From contig CAMYOU010000002.1 of assembly GCA_947283485.1 (NCBI GenBank), forward strand, positions 62,001 to 126,000: a DNA stretch of 64,000 nt, written 5' to 3'. Within the stretch, counting starts at the first letter, position 1, and each line of letters begins with the position of its first letter. Of this stretch, positions 1 through 8,591 are shown piece after piece. Source of the stretch: an uncultured Peptostreptococcaceae bacterium (GTDB lineage: Bacteria; Bacillota; Clostridia; Tissierellales; Peptoniphilaceae). Below the pieces are notes generated by a model. The model ran no database searches and was not told where the DNA came from. It saw only the letters and a list, made by a program, of their open reading frames with translations. The position numbers were made by a program, and so were the translations under genes.

Positions 1-425
1 TCCTTTTCTCCTTTCAAATAATCCATTGCTTTCTGATAGGCTTCGATGCCGCCGCCCGCAAAGCAAGCGGTGCGGACATGCTCGAGCACGGAAATTTTAC
101 GAAACTCTTCGCGCTCCATGACCTTGCTCAAATGTACCTCGACGACCGGAATCGAAAGCATTTCAATCGCATCGGCGATCGCGTAACTGTAATGTGTCCA
201 CGCGCCCGGGTTTACGATAAGCGCGTCATACGAGCCGCCCATCAGTCGATATACGCGTTCGATAAAAAGTGCTTCATGATTCGTGGAAAAAAGATCGATC
301 CGATCGTTCGGTGCGTACGCTCTCAAGGTCTTTAGAAGATCCGTCTCCGTCATGGTTCCGTAGATCTCGGGATCCCTTTGACCGAGCATGCAGAGATTGA
401 CGCCGTGTAAAATCAAGACTTTCAT
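1..425 (-). CDS. aroQ: 3-dehydroquinate dehydratase, type II (3' end outside window)
   Basis: Type II dehydroquinase, the cytoplasmic shikimate-pathway enzyme that dehydrates 3-dehydroquinate to 3-dehydroshikimate. The frame opens at ATG 425-423 and stays open for 141 codons to the window edge, so only the last few residues are missing (family about 145 aa). Visible family landmarks are GVNLCMLGQRDPEIYG near residue 8 (Asn10, catalytic Arg17 and Tyr22), VNPGAWTH, EVHLS and REEFR. The usual N-G-P-N-L-N-L-L-G start reads H-G-V-N-L-C-M-L-G, a divergent variant that keeps the Asn. It lies 17 bases after aroE, the next enzyme of the pathway, as the last seen gene of the pepP operon. Confidence 0.9.
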   Translation of the reverse strand, partial: MKVLILHGVNLCMLGQRDPEIYGTMTETDLLKTLRAYAPNDRIDLFSTNHEALFIERVYRLMGGSYDALIVNPGAWTHYSYAIADAIEMLSIPVVEVHLSKVMEREEFRKISVLEHVRTACFAGGGIEAYQKAMDYLKGEK

Positions 426-442
426 TGCATCCTCCCTTTCAC

Positions 443-1276
443 TCACCGAGTGTCTTTCATCGCGTATTTTCCCTCCATGTAGGCACGCATAAAGGCGCGA
501 TCGGCGGTTCGACCCGTCCAGTGCTCAAACGCAAGTGCCCCCTGCTCAATCACCATGCCGAGTCCGTTCTTGATGCGTGCTCCGACGCTCTCGGCGTCCT
601 GTAGGAAACGCGTTTTGCTCGGTGCATAGGTCAGATCGATGTAGAAAGTCTCCGGCTGCATTTGTGCTTTGTCGAGCGGAGTTTCCTCGAGTGCGCCGTG
701 CATCCCGAGTCCCGTAGCATTGACAACGACGATATACGAAGTCGGATCAAGTGTATCGAGGGCACGGCTCGGCGCATAGTGTGCCGATCTCTTCGCGCAA
801 TCACAAGCCCGTTCGGAATTGATGTCGTAATAATCCACTTTCGTCCCCGCCATGGAGAGAGAAAGACCCACGGCACTTCCCGCCCCTCCGGCACCGAGGA
901 TGAGCACTTTCTTCGGTTCGATTTCTCGCCTAAGATCATCGACAAAACCCGGTCCGTCGGTGTTGTAGCCGATAAGTCTCCCGTCTCGTGAGACGATCGT
1001 GTTCACTGCGCCGATTCTCTCGGCACCTCCGTCGATTTCATCGAGAAGCGGCATGATGACGGTTTTGAACGGCTTTGTGACATTGGCACCAGCAAAAATC
1101 GGATTGCGAAGTGTCTGTAACAATGCTTCGAGTCGATCCCTTTCGCATTCCATGACGAAGTAATCCTCATTGATGCCGAGATGTCGAAAATGCGCATTGT
1201 GCATCCCGGGCGAAAGCGAATGGGCGACCGGATTGCCTAGAAGCATGATGAGTTGATGGCGTTCATTTTTCTGCAT
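443..1276 (-). CDS. aroE: shikimate dehydrogenase
   Basis: 277 aa NADPH-dependent reductase of 3-dehydroshikimate to shikimate. Motifs in order: N-terminal substrate site GNPVAHSLSPGMHN, GANVTKPFK with the catalytic Lys, NTDGPGF, the Rossmann glycine loop GAGGAG and NATGLGM. Length is normal for AroE. A strong SD (GGAGGAGGAAATTC then ATG) lies inside the end of dctP, and the two genes overlap by 14 bases, which predicts translational coupling. AroE catalyses the step after AroQ, encoded immediately downstream. The link to a TRAP transporter is unusual and is discussed in the findings. Confidence 0.95.
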   Translation of the reverse strand: MQKNERHQLIMLLGNPVAHSLSPGMHNAHFRHLGINEDYFVMECERDRLEALLQTLRNPIFAGANVTKPFKTVIMPLLDEIDGGAERIGAVNTIVSRDGRLIGYNTDGPGFVDDLRREIEPKKVLILGAGGAGSAVGLSLSMAGTKVDYYDINSERACDCAKRSAHYAPSRALDTLDPTSYIVVVNATGLGMHGALEETPLDKAQMQPETFYIDLTYAPSKTRFLQDAESVGARIKNGLGMVIEQGALAFEHWTGRTADRAFMRAYMEGKYAMKDTR

Positions 1277-2252
1277 GAATTTCCTCCTCCAAGATGTTCA
1301 CAAGCTCCGGATCAAGCGTTCGGATCAGCGCGTCGTTCACAACCAAAGCACGCGCTCGCATTGCACGAAACATCTCTTCGCTCGGTTTGAGAATCGTAAG
1401 ACCCGCGTCTTCTACGACTTTTCTCTTCAATGCGAGACGTTCATCCGCATCTCTGCGCGCTTTCTCGGTCGCACGTTTGGCGGCTTCTGTGATGACTCGT
1501 TTCTCCTCGTCCGTGAGATGATCGTAAGTATCCGCGTTCATAATGAGGCTCACAAGATGCGGAACGTGATGCGTCTCGATGACATACTTCTGTTGCTCAT
1601 ATACGCGTGACGCGACGATGGATTCATAGGGATTTTCCTGCGCGTCGATCGTTTTTTGTCCGAGCGCGATATACACCTCTCCCCAGTTCATCGGCGTCGG
1701 GTTCGCTCCGACTTCTCTCCAAAAACGAATGTGATACGGACTTGCCATCGTGCGGATTTTCAATCCCACAAAATCTTCCGGTGAGCGGATTTCCCGATTG
1801 CTCGTAAGTTCTCGGAAATGTTGATCGGCAAATCCCAAGACTTTGATCCGTTTTGCCTCGTAGTATGGCGAAATCGCATCGAAGAAACGCCCGTCCATCA
1901 CGCGGCGTACGGTATCGATGTCCTCATAGAGCATGAAAAGATCGAAGATCGCCGCCTCCGGAACAAAAGCAACCTGCGGTGCCGTATTTTGCACGACAAA
2001 ATCGATATCTCCGATCTGGAGACTCTCGATGGACTCACGGTCGTTTCCGAGGACGGCACCGGGATAAATTCGAATCTCCATTGTATCGGACATTTCACTT
2101 ACCAGACGCGCAAATTCTTCCGCATAAAGATACGTGACGCTGTCTTTTGTATTGTCGAGTGAAAGTGAGAATAGCCTCTTCTCTTCCTTGTGTGCGCAGG
2201 ACGAAAAGAGGAAGAGGCAAGCCGTAAGAAAAAATAGAATTCGTTTCTTCAT
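1263..2252 (-). CDS. dctP: TRAP transporter solute-binding lipoprotein, DctP family
   Basis: 329 aa extracytoplasmic substrate-binding subunit of a tripartite ATP-independent transporter. The N-terminus is a lipoprotein signal (MKKRILFFLTACLFLFSSC, lipobox LFSSC with Cys19), so it should be membrane-tethered. The DctP core is recognisable: GLKIRTMASPYH with the Arg that normally holds the substrate carboxylate, GANPTPMNWGEVYIAL and the family's DAQENP motif. The gene sits 9 bases after dctM and overlaps aroE by 14 bases. The substrate cannot be read from sequence; the family carries organic acids, and the neighbours make shikimate, quinate or dehydroshikimate reasonable guesses. Confidence 0.9.
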   Translation of the reverse strand: MKKRILFFLTACLFLFSSCAHKEEKRLFSLSLDNTKDSVTYLYAEEFARLVSEMSDTMEIRIYPGAVLGNDRESIESLQIGDIDFVVQNTAPQVAFVPEAAIFDLFMLYEDIDTVRRVMDGRFFDAISPYYEAKRIKVLGFADQHFRELTSNREIRSPEDFVGLKIRTMASPYHIRFWREVGANPTPMNWGEVYIALGQKTIDAQENPYESIVASRVYEQQKYVIETHHVPHLVSLIMNADTYDHLTDEEKRVITEAAKRATEKARRDADERLALKRKVVEDAGLTILKPSEEMFRAMRARALVVNDALIRTLDPELVNILEEEIHAEK

Positions 2253-2261
2253 CTTTCCCTC

Positions 2262-3536
2262 CTATCTTCCCAAGCTCAAGATCGGAAATAGAATCACAAG
2301 GATCAACGCAAGCATGAACGCGGCGATATACGGCAGCGCATTCTTGGCGATCTTCTGAATGGGAATTCTCGTCATGGATTCCGCGACGAAGAGATTGACC
2401 CCCACCGGCGGCGTCACGAAACCGATCGCCAGATTTAAGATCATCATCACGCCGAAATGCACGGGATGGATGCCGAAGCGCATCACGATCGGTAAGAGAA
2501 GCGGTGCCAGGACGAGAATCGCCGCACTCGTATCCATGATCATCCCCACAAGGAGTAGGAAGATTTGGATGAGCGCGATCGTCACGAAATACGAACTTTG
2601 ACTCGTTTCAAAAAAGTTTGCCACACTTTCGGGAATCCCAAGTATGGTAATGGTTCTGGAAAAAGCCAATGCGGCGGCGAGTAAGAAAAGGATCGGTGCG
2701 TAGATCCTTAGTGCCTCCATGAGGATCTTCAGAATGTCGCGCACGCCGAATGAGCGGTAGATAAAGAGTGAAATGATGAGCGCATAGAAGACGCTGATGA
2801 CCGCCGATTCCGTCGGAGATGCAAGCCCCGCATAGATGGAGCCCAAGACGATCACGGGTGATAAGAGCGCAAAAAACCCGTCTTTGAATAAATGGGTAAA
2901 TTTCTCCGCACGCAGTGCTTCGACATACTGTTTCCGTGCCGTATCCGGTACGTCCCGAAAGGCATACCGTGCAACGAGCATTAAGAGGGTCGCGATCAGA
3001 ATACCCGGCACAATGCCTGCACGGAAGAGTGCGGCAATCCCTGTCCCCGTCGCATTGCCATAAAGAAGAAAGGGAATGGACGGCGGAATGACAACGCCGA
3101 GACCGCCCGCCACCGCCAAGAGTGCCGTCGATTCTTCTTCCGGATAATCAAGTTTTTTTAAGATCGGTAAGAGCATGCTCCCCACTGCCGCCACCGTCGC
3201 GGGTGCGCTCCCGGAGATTGCCCCGTAAAAAAGGCAAGTCAAGATCATTGCGTTCGGCAAACCCGTACGCGATGATCCGAGAAAATACGTGATGAACTTA
3301 AAAATTCGTTCGGCAATTTTGCCGTGCGTCATGATGACGCCCGAGAGTATGAACATGGGAATGGATAGAAGCAGGAATGAATCGCTCCCTCCCACCATCG
3401 AACGCACCGCATAGGACACGCCGACCGGAAACGTACGAAAAAAAGACGGCACCACGGTAAGAACCGAAAGAACCGCGGCAATGGGAACGGATAAAAAAAG
3501 GAGTCCGATAAAGAGGAAAAGGAGTGCCATGTTCAT
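2262..3536 (-). CDS. dctM: TRAP transporter large permease, DctM family
   Basis: 424 aa integral membrane subunit, the ion-coupled translocation channel of the TRAP system. It is strongly hydrophobic with about a dozen segments and has the DctM phrases FYGAISGSAPATVAAVG, GGLGVVIPPSIP and a C-terminal GFVTPPVGVNLFV. The frame extends upstream, but the ATG at 3536 overlaps the dctQ stop as ATGA and fits the family N-terminus (MNMALLFLFIG), so I chose it. It pairs with DctQ upstream and DctP downstream, giving a complete separate-subunit TRAP transporter. Confidence 0.93.
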   Translation of the reverse strand: MNMALLFLFIGLLFLSVPIAAVLSVLTVVPSFFRTFPVGVSYAVRSMVGGSDSFLLLSIPMFILSGVIMTHGKIAERIFKFITYFLGSSRTGLPNAMILTCLFYGAISGSAPATVAAVGSMLLPILKKLDYPEEESTALLAVAGGLGVVIPPSIPFLLYGNATGTGIAALFRAGIVPGILIATLLMLVARYAFRDVPDTARKQYVEALRAEKFTHLFKDGFFALLSPVIVLGSIYAGLASPTESAVISVFYALIISLFIYRSFGVRDILKILMEALRIYAPILFLLAAALAFSRTITILGIPESVANFFETSQSSYFVTIALIQIFLLLVGMIMDTSAAILVLAPLLLPIVMRFGIHPVHFGVMMILNLAIGFVTPPVGVNLFVAESMTRIPIQKIAKNALPYIAAFMLALILVILFPILSLGR

Positions 3537-3967
3537 GCCGACCACCTCACCCTCTCCCAAGACCGCAAGCATGCGAGCGCAAAACCGACCGCAGGCGCGA
3601 GATGCACATAGAACATCGGAAGTCCGAGTGCAGGACTCGTCTCACGACTCCAGAGTGCATACCGCAGATTCGGGATGGTCGCGATAAAAAGACCCAGAAA
3701 AACCAGCATGAGAAACGCATTGACCCATCGGTCGAGTTTTTTCGAGATCGGAAAAATTCGAATCCGAACGTCGAGCTTATATTTGATCGAAAAAGGAATG
3801 GATAAAAAGGTAGACCAGATGAAAAAATAGCGCACCAGTTCTTCGGTAAAAGCCGGCGTATCTTTCATGACATAGCGGGAGATCACCTGAAAGATCATGA
3901 CCATTGCCATGCCCGCAAGAAAAAAGAGAAGCAAGATGTCTTCCATTTTTTCTCGTACATGTTTCAT
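3533..3967 (-). CDS. dctQ: TRAP transporter small permease, DctQ family
   Basis: 144 aa membrane protein with four predicted spans, matching the small TRAP subunit that links the binding protein to the DctM channel. The family phrases QVISRYVMKDTPAFTEELVRYFF and a charged loop near residue 60 are visible (fragment QVISRYVMKD). It starts 10 bases after hprK and shares an ATGA overlap with dctM. Confidence 0.88.
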   Translation of the reverse strand: MKHVREKMEDILLLFFLAGMAMVMIFQVISRYVMKDTPAFTEELVRYFFIWSTFLSIPFSIKYKLDVRIRIFPISKKLDRWVNAFLMLVFLGLFIATIPNLRYALWSRETSPALGLPMFYVHLAPAVGFALACLRSWERVRWSA

Positions 3968-3977
3968 CCGACTCCTC

Positions 3978-4910
3978 CTATTCTAAGTTTTTCTTCCGCT
4001 CGTGTTCTGCCAACAATTTTTCGTTGAGCTCTTCCGCCGCATTGATTCCGAAAGATTTTTGCCGTTGATTCATCGCGGCAAGCTCGACAATCATCGCAAG
4101 ATTGCGCCCCGCTTTGACAGGCAGGGTGACTTTCGGAACTTTTACACCCAAGATCGTCATATACGTTTCGTCGAGACCGAGTCGCTCATATTCTTTCTCG
4201 CTGTCCCACGGTTCCATCACGATGGCCAGATCGAGATGTCCGCGCGTCTTGACTGAGCGAATCCCGTAGAGCCTTCGGATGTTGAGAATGCCGATTCCCC
4301 GAATCTCCATAAAATGACGAATGTTTTCGGGCGACGTGCCGACCAAACCCGTGTCCGTCTTGGAGATGAGCACGCGATCGTCAGCGATAAGACGGTGTCC
4401 GCGATTTACGAGATCGAGAGCCGTCTCGGATTTGCCGATGGAGGACTGCCCAATAAGGAGCACGCCGAGACCGTACACGTCCACCATCACGCCGTGAAGG
4501 CTGATTTGATCCGCCAAGAGATCCTCGATGACGCCTGAAAGTCTGCTCGTAAGTTTCGTCGTGATGAGCGAGGAGCGTAGGACGGTAATGTCCATTTCTC
4601 GAGCCAGTTCCAAAATATCCTCTTCGATTTCGAGATCTCTGGCAAAGATGAGTGCCGGGATCGGATAGCTGAAAAAATTCTGAAATCTTTCGAAACGGAT
4701 GGCACTCGGAAGTTCCATATAGTAATTATGTTCGACGATGCCGATCACCTGTAGTCTCTTGTAGGGATAGCGATCCATATAACCTGCGAGTTGCAAACCG
4801 GGGCGATTGATGTCTCCGATTTCGAGGGTCGTCGTTTGATACTTGCTGCCGGCATTCACGACCTCAAGACCCAGAATTTCTACGATGTCTGTCAGTTTGG
4901 CAGATTTCAT
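3978..4910 (-). CDS. hprK: HPr kinase/phosphorylase
   Basis: 310 aa bifunctional enzyme that phosphorylates and dephosphorylates Ser46 of HPr, the switch for carbon catabolite control in Gram-positives. The C-terminal catalytic half has the P-loop GQSSIGKS (about residues 154-161), His139 just before it, IADDR with two Asp near 177, and the HprK signature MEIRGIGILNIRRLYG. ATG 4910 overlaps the uvrC stop as ATGA and has an SD in uvrC; the longer upstream frame is not needed. Length equals the family norm. It sits between uvrC and a TRAP transporter; lgt, the partner I recall as common, is not adjacent. Confidence 0.95.
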   Translation of the reverse strand: MKSAKLTDIVEILGLEVVNAGSKYQTTTLEIGDINRPGLQLAGYMDRYPYKRLQVIGIVEHNYYMELPSAIRFERFQNFFSYPIPALIFARDLEIEEDILELAREMDITVLRSSLITTKLTSRLSGVIEDLLADQISLHGVMVDVYGLGVLLIGQSSIGKSETALDLVNRGHRLIADDRVLISKTDTGLVGTSPENIRHFMEIRGIGILNIRRLYGIRSVKTRGHLDLAIVMEPWDSEKEYERLGLDETYMTILGVKVPKVTLPVKAGRNLAMIVELAAMNQRQKSFGINAAEELNEKLLAEHERKKNLE

Positions 4911-6730
4911 CCTTTCCTCCTTACCTGTTCCAGTACGCGTTTTGCAATCGTCTCGGGGATTCCGCAAGACATGATGTCTTCCACGTTTTGTTTCGATATT
5001 TCCTCCACGGATCCGAATTTCTCCATGAGCTTTGCCCGTCTTGCGGGACCGATGCCCTCGATATCGTCGAGGATCGAGTGCGTCATTTTCTTCGTGCGAA
5101 GGGATTTGTGATAATTGATGGCAAAGCGATGCGCCTCTTCCTGAATGGCGTAGAGCAGTCGAAAAGATGCACTCGTCTGTTCCATCGGTAGTTCTTCCCC
5201 TCGATAGATGAGTCCTCTCGTGCGATGGCGATCGTCTTTCACCATGCCCGCCACAGGGATGTCAAGTGCGAGTTCACGAAGAACGTCGAGCGCGGCATTT
5301 ACCTGACCTTTGCCCCCATCCATCAAAATAAGATCCGGTCGCGTCGAAAATCCCTCTTTTTCCCCCTCGATCAGTCGATTCAAGCGACGGCGAATGACCT
5401 CGCGCATACTTTCATAGTCGTCTGCACCGACCACCGTCTTGATGCGAAATTTCCGATACTCTTTCGGAGCCTTGACGCCGTCCTGAAAGACGACCATGGA
5501 ACCGACGGAGAGCGTCCCTGCGAGATTTGAGATATCGTACGCTTCAATGCGAAAGATATTCTCAATCCCCAAGAGATCCGATAAACCCTCGAGCGCACGT
5601 TTGGGTGCTTCTTTGCGATAGAGAGCGCGCACATTGCGTTCCAAATGATTCTTCGCATTGTCCGTCAGTTTCTCCATGAGATCCTTTTTCTTGCCGATCT
5701 TCGGAGTGTGGATTGCAATTTTACGCTCGGCGCGATTGCTTAAAAAGGCTTCAATGACGCTCGTGTCGGAGGGTTCTTCACTTAATAGAATTTCACTCGG
5801 AAAATATTCAATCGACGAATAATACTGCTCCACAAACTGCGACAGGAGTTCCCCTCTCTCGAGATCCATAGCATTTTCAAAAAAGAAGTCTTCGTTTCCG
5901 ATGATTCTACCGCCGCGCAAAATAAAGATGGAAACGGCGGCATAGCCCGATTCTTCGTAAAGCGCACAGGCATCGTAATCAACGTCACGCACGGAAGTGA
6001 TGTTCTGCTTCTCGTGGATGACGGGCAAAAGCTCGAGTGCATCGCGCATGCGTGCCGCTTTTTCATATTCCATGCGATCGCTTGCGGCGTGCATCTCCCG
6101 TGTCACTCGATCCTCGAGGAGATGTCCCTGCTCTTTGAAAAATGTCAGGATCTCCTCAATCCATCGATTGTATTCCTCTTCATCGCCTTTGCCGACGCAC
6201 ATCCCGTCACAACGCTTCATATCGTAATTGAGACACGGTCTGGAGCGTTTTTCCACGCGGTCAAAATCGAGATTGCAGGTGCGCAAAGGATACAGTTCAT
6301 GCAAGAGATCGATGAGTTCGTTCACCGCGAGCACATTCGGATACGGTCCGAAATATCGAGAACCGTCCTTATCGAGTCTGCGCACTTTTAAGATTCTCGG
6401 GAATCGTTCATTCGTGATCTTGATAAACGGATAGGATTTGTCGTCCTTGAGGAGAATATTGTACCGCGGTCGATATTCCTTGATGAGATTCGATTCGAGT
6501 ACCAGTGCCTCTACTTCCGTATCGACGAGGATGTAGTCAAAACGAGCGACATGTCCGACCATGATGCGCACTTTGGGCGCTTTGTTCCCGGATTGAAAAT
6601 AGGATCGCACTCTATTTTTGAGAGATTTTGCCTTGCCGACATAGATGATCGCACCCGACGCATCCTTCATGAGATAGACACCGGGGCGATCCGGCAATCT
6701 CTTTAATTCATCTCGGAATGAAAAACTCAC
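4907..6730 (-). CDS. uvrC: excinuclease ABC subunit C
   Basis: 607 aa nuclease subunit of nucleotide excision repair, making both incisions around a UvrAB-marked lesion. Domains in order: GIY-YIG nuclease (GVYLMKDASGAIIYVGKAKS, about residues 17-36), a UVR motif near residue 210 that contacts UvrB, the RNase H-like C-terminal nuclease (EAYDISNLAGT, LILMDGGKGQ) and a helix-hairpin-helix end (DDIEGIGPARRAKLMEKFGS). The start is GTG at 6730, overlapping the pepP stop as GTGA. It is followed without a gap by hprK. Confidence 0.96.
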   Translation of the reverse strand: MSFSFRDELKRLPDRPGVYLMKDASGAIIYVGKAKSLKNRVRSYFQSGNKAPKVRIMVGHVARFDYILVDTEVEALVLESNLIKEYRPRYNILLKDDKSYPFIKITNERFPRILKVRRLDKDGSRYFGPYPNVLAVNELIDLLHELYPLRTCNLDFDRVEKRSRPCLNYDMKRCDGMCVGKGDEEEYNRWIEEILTFFKEQGHLLEDRVTREMHAASDRMEYEKAARMRDALELLPVIHEKQNITSVRDVDYDACALYEESGYAAVSIFILRGGRIIGNEDFFFENAMDLERGELLSQFVEQYYSSIEYFPSEILLSEEPSDTSVIEAFLSNRAERKIAIHTPKIGKKKDLMEKLTDNAKNHLERNVRALYRKEAPKRALEGLSDLLGIENIFRIEAYDISNLAGTLSVGSMVVFQDGVKAPKEYRKFRIKTVVGADDYESMREVIRRRLNRLIEGEKEGFSTRPDLILMDGGKGQVNAALDVLRELALDIPVAGMVKDDRHRTRGLIYRGEELPMEQTSASFRLLYAIQEEAHRFAINYHKSLRTKKMTHSILDDIEGIGPARRAKLMEKFGSVEEISKQNVEDIMSCGIPETIAKRVLEQVRRKG

Positions 6731-8448
6731 AATTTCGTAATGGTCTCAAAAGTCTTCCGTTCTTCCACCGTGAGTTCTTCTCGAAGTTCTTCGAATACAT
6801 GGCGGTTGTAGCTTTCGATCCATTCCCTTTCTTCGTCTGTCAAAAGTTCCGGGAGAACGGGACGCATGTCGATCGGACAGAGCGTGAGCGTCTCGAACGC
6901 GTAGAACTCTCCGAATGCGTTCTTTTCATACGGAATGGTTAGGAGGAGGGATTCAATGCGAATGCCGTGCGATCCGGCAATATAAAGACCCGGTTCATTG
7001 GAGGTCACCATGCCGACTTCCATCGGCACATCGATAAAGCCGCGCGAAATGGATTGCGGTCCCTCGTGAACGCCGAGGAAAAATCCGACGCCGTGTCCCG
7101 TGCCGTGTTTGTAGTCCATCGCTCTTTGCCACAGCGGGACGCGCGTGATGGCATCCAGTGCATATCCCCTCGTTTCACGCGGAAAAATGGACGTCGCAAG
7201 GGCGATATGTGATTTGAGGACGAGTGTGTAGTCCCTTTTCTCTTCTTCCGTCAAAGCCCCCATCGGAATCGTACGCGTGATATCCGTCGTGCCGTCGTGA
7301 TATTGTCCGCCCGAGTCCAATAGCAAAAGACTTTTCGCTTCGATCTTCGCATGGGACGCTTCCGTCGGTTTGTAGTGAATGATCGCTCCGTTGGAGCCGT
7401 ACCCGGCAATTGTCTCGAAACTCTCTTCTACGAAATCTTTTCCTTTTTTGCGATACGCGAGGAGGGTCTCGACGACATCCATTTCCGTAATGCCTTTGTC
7501 CTTATGGTGCTCAAGCCAGTTGAGGAAGCGTACGAGCGCGACACCGTCTTCGTGCATAGCACGTCGAATGGCGACAATCTCCGCTTCATCTTTGATCGCT
7601 TTCGGTAAGGCGGTAAGATTGCGTCCGGTCACGACGTCTCCGCGAATGTGCATGCGCATACGCGTGCTCGAACGATCGGGATCGAGGTAGACCGTGTCCG
7701 TGATTTTGTCCATGAAATCATAGACGGCATCGTACGGCATCGTCTCCACACCCGCTTCGCGAAGTGCCGCATGTACGTCCTCGGGGATATGCTCCTCCGC
7801 GGCAAAGAGGACGGCACGACCCCCATCGACAAAGAGATAAGAAGTGAAGACCGGATTGCAACGCACATCCCGTGCGCGCAGATTGAGCACCCAGCCGATG
7901 TCCTCCAAAGCACCGATGATGGTCGCCGTCGCTCCCGTCTTTGCGAGATCCTTGCGCAGCGCACTCAGTTTTTCTTTGGCGGTTCTCGCGTAATTCCCTT
8001 TCTTGACGAGAAAGGCATCTGTGCGGTGCGCGTCCGGACGGTTCGTCCATAGCGGCGTTACGAGATCGATATCGACACGCTCAAGTCCCTCCAGACGCTC
8101 ATAGAGTCGAAGCGGAAATGTCTTCGCATCGAAGCCGACGCGTCCGCCGTGTGCTCGCACATATTCTTCCACGGTGGGGACATTCTCTTCGCCCATTTTC
8201 ATGAGTTCAATCCCCGATCCTTCGAGTTCTTTTCCCGCTTGCAAAAAATATCTTCCATCCGTCCACAGATACGCGGCATCCCGTGTGATGACAAGCGTCC
8301 CTGCAGAACCTGTAAATCCGGATAAAAACTCTCTCGTGCGATCGTGATGATCGAGATACTCCATCTGGTGCGCATCGGAGGTCGGTACAATATAAAGGTC
8401 GATGCCTGCTTCTTTCATGGAAGCGGCCAGTTTTTCATGTGGTCTCAT
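6727..8448 (-). CDS. pepP: Xaa-Pro aminopeptidase, M24B family
   Basis: 573 aa dimetal aminopeptidase that removes an N-terminal residue preceding proline. It has the long creatinase-type N-terminal half and an M24 catalytic half with metal ligands in LLLLDSGGQYHDGTTDIT (fragment DSGGQYHDGTTD), HGTGHGVG, TSNEPGLY and a late Glu. The size matches the three-domain aminopeptidase P1-like subgroup. ATG 8448 has the SD AGGAGT six bases upstream; the longer open frame crosses the promoter and is rejected. It is the first gene of the operon that continues into uvrC through a 4-base overlap. Confidence 0.93.
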   Translation of the reverse strand: MRPHEKLAASMKEAGIDLYIVPTSDAHQMEYLDHHDRTREFLSGFTGSAGTLVITRDAAYLWTDGRYFLQAGKELEGSGIELMKMGEENVPTVEEYVRAHGGRVGFDAKTFPLRLYERLEGLERVDIDLVTPLWTNRPDAHRTDAFLVKKGNYARTAKEKLSALRKDLAKTGATATIIGALEDIGWVLNLRARDVRCNPVFTSYLFVDGGRAVLFAAEEHIPEDVHAALREAGVETMPYDAVYDFMDKITDTVYLDPDRSSTRMRMHIRGDVVTGRNLTALPKAIKDEAEIVAIRRAMHEDGVALVRFLNWLEHHKDKGITEMDVVETLLAYRKKGKDFVEESFETIAGYGSNGAIIHYKPTEASHAKIEAKSLLLLDSGGQYHDGTTDITRTIPMGALTEEEKRDYTLVLKSHIALATSIFPRETRGYALDAITRVPLWQRAMDYKHGTGHGVGFFLGVHEGPQSISRGFIDVPMEVGMVTSNEPGLYIAGSHGIRIESLLLTIPYEKNAFGEFYAFETLTLCPIDMRPVLPELLTDEEREWIESYNRHVFEELREELTVEERKTFETITKL

Positions 8449-8475
8449 CGTTCCACTCCTTTCCAAACACTCTAT

Positions 8476-8484
8476 ATTATAGCA
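8476..8484 (-). promoter_or_regulatory. extended -10 promoter of the pepP-uvrC-hprK-TRAP-aro operon
   Basis: On the minus strand TGC precedes a perfect TATAAT (8481-8476), an extended -10. No good -35 is present at 17 bases. It lies between the groEL terminator and the pepP SD, the only place a promoter for this operon can be. Confidence 0.7.
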
Positions 8485-8542
8485 CTTTGCAAAAATCTTT
8501 CGCCTCCGAAGATGAATGGTTCTCGTTTCCATAAGGGCAAAC

Positions 8543-8575
8543 AAAAACCCCGCTTCTTAGGAAAGCGAGGTTTTT
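8543..8575 (-). terminator. intrinsic terminator of groES-groEL
   Basis: Minus-strand hairpin with arms ACCTCGCTT and AAGCGGGGT (one G-T pair) followed by a run of T, 17 bases after the groEL stop. Confidence 0.85.
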
Positions 8576-8591
8576 CCGTGCTGCTTTTCGA

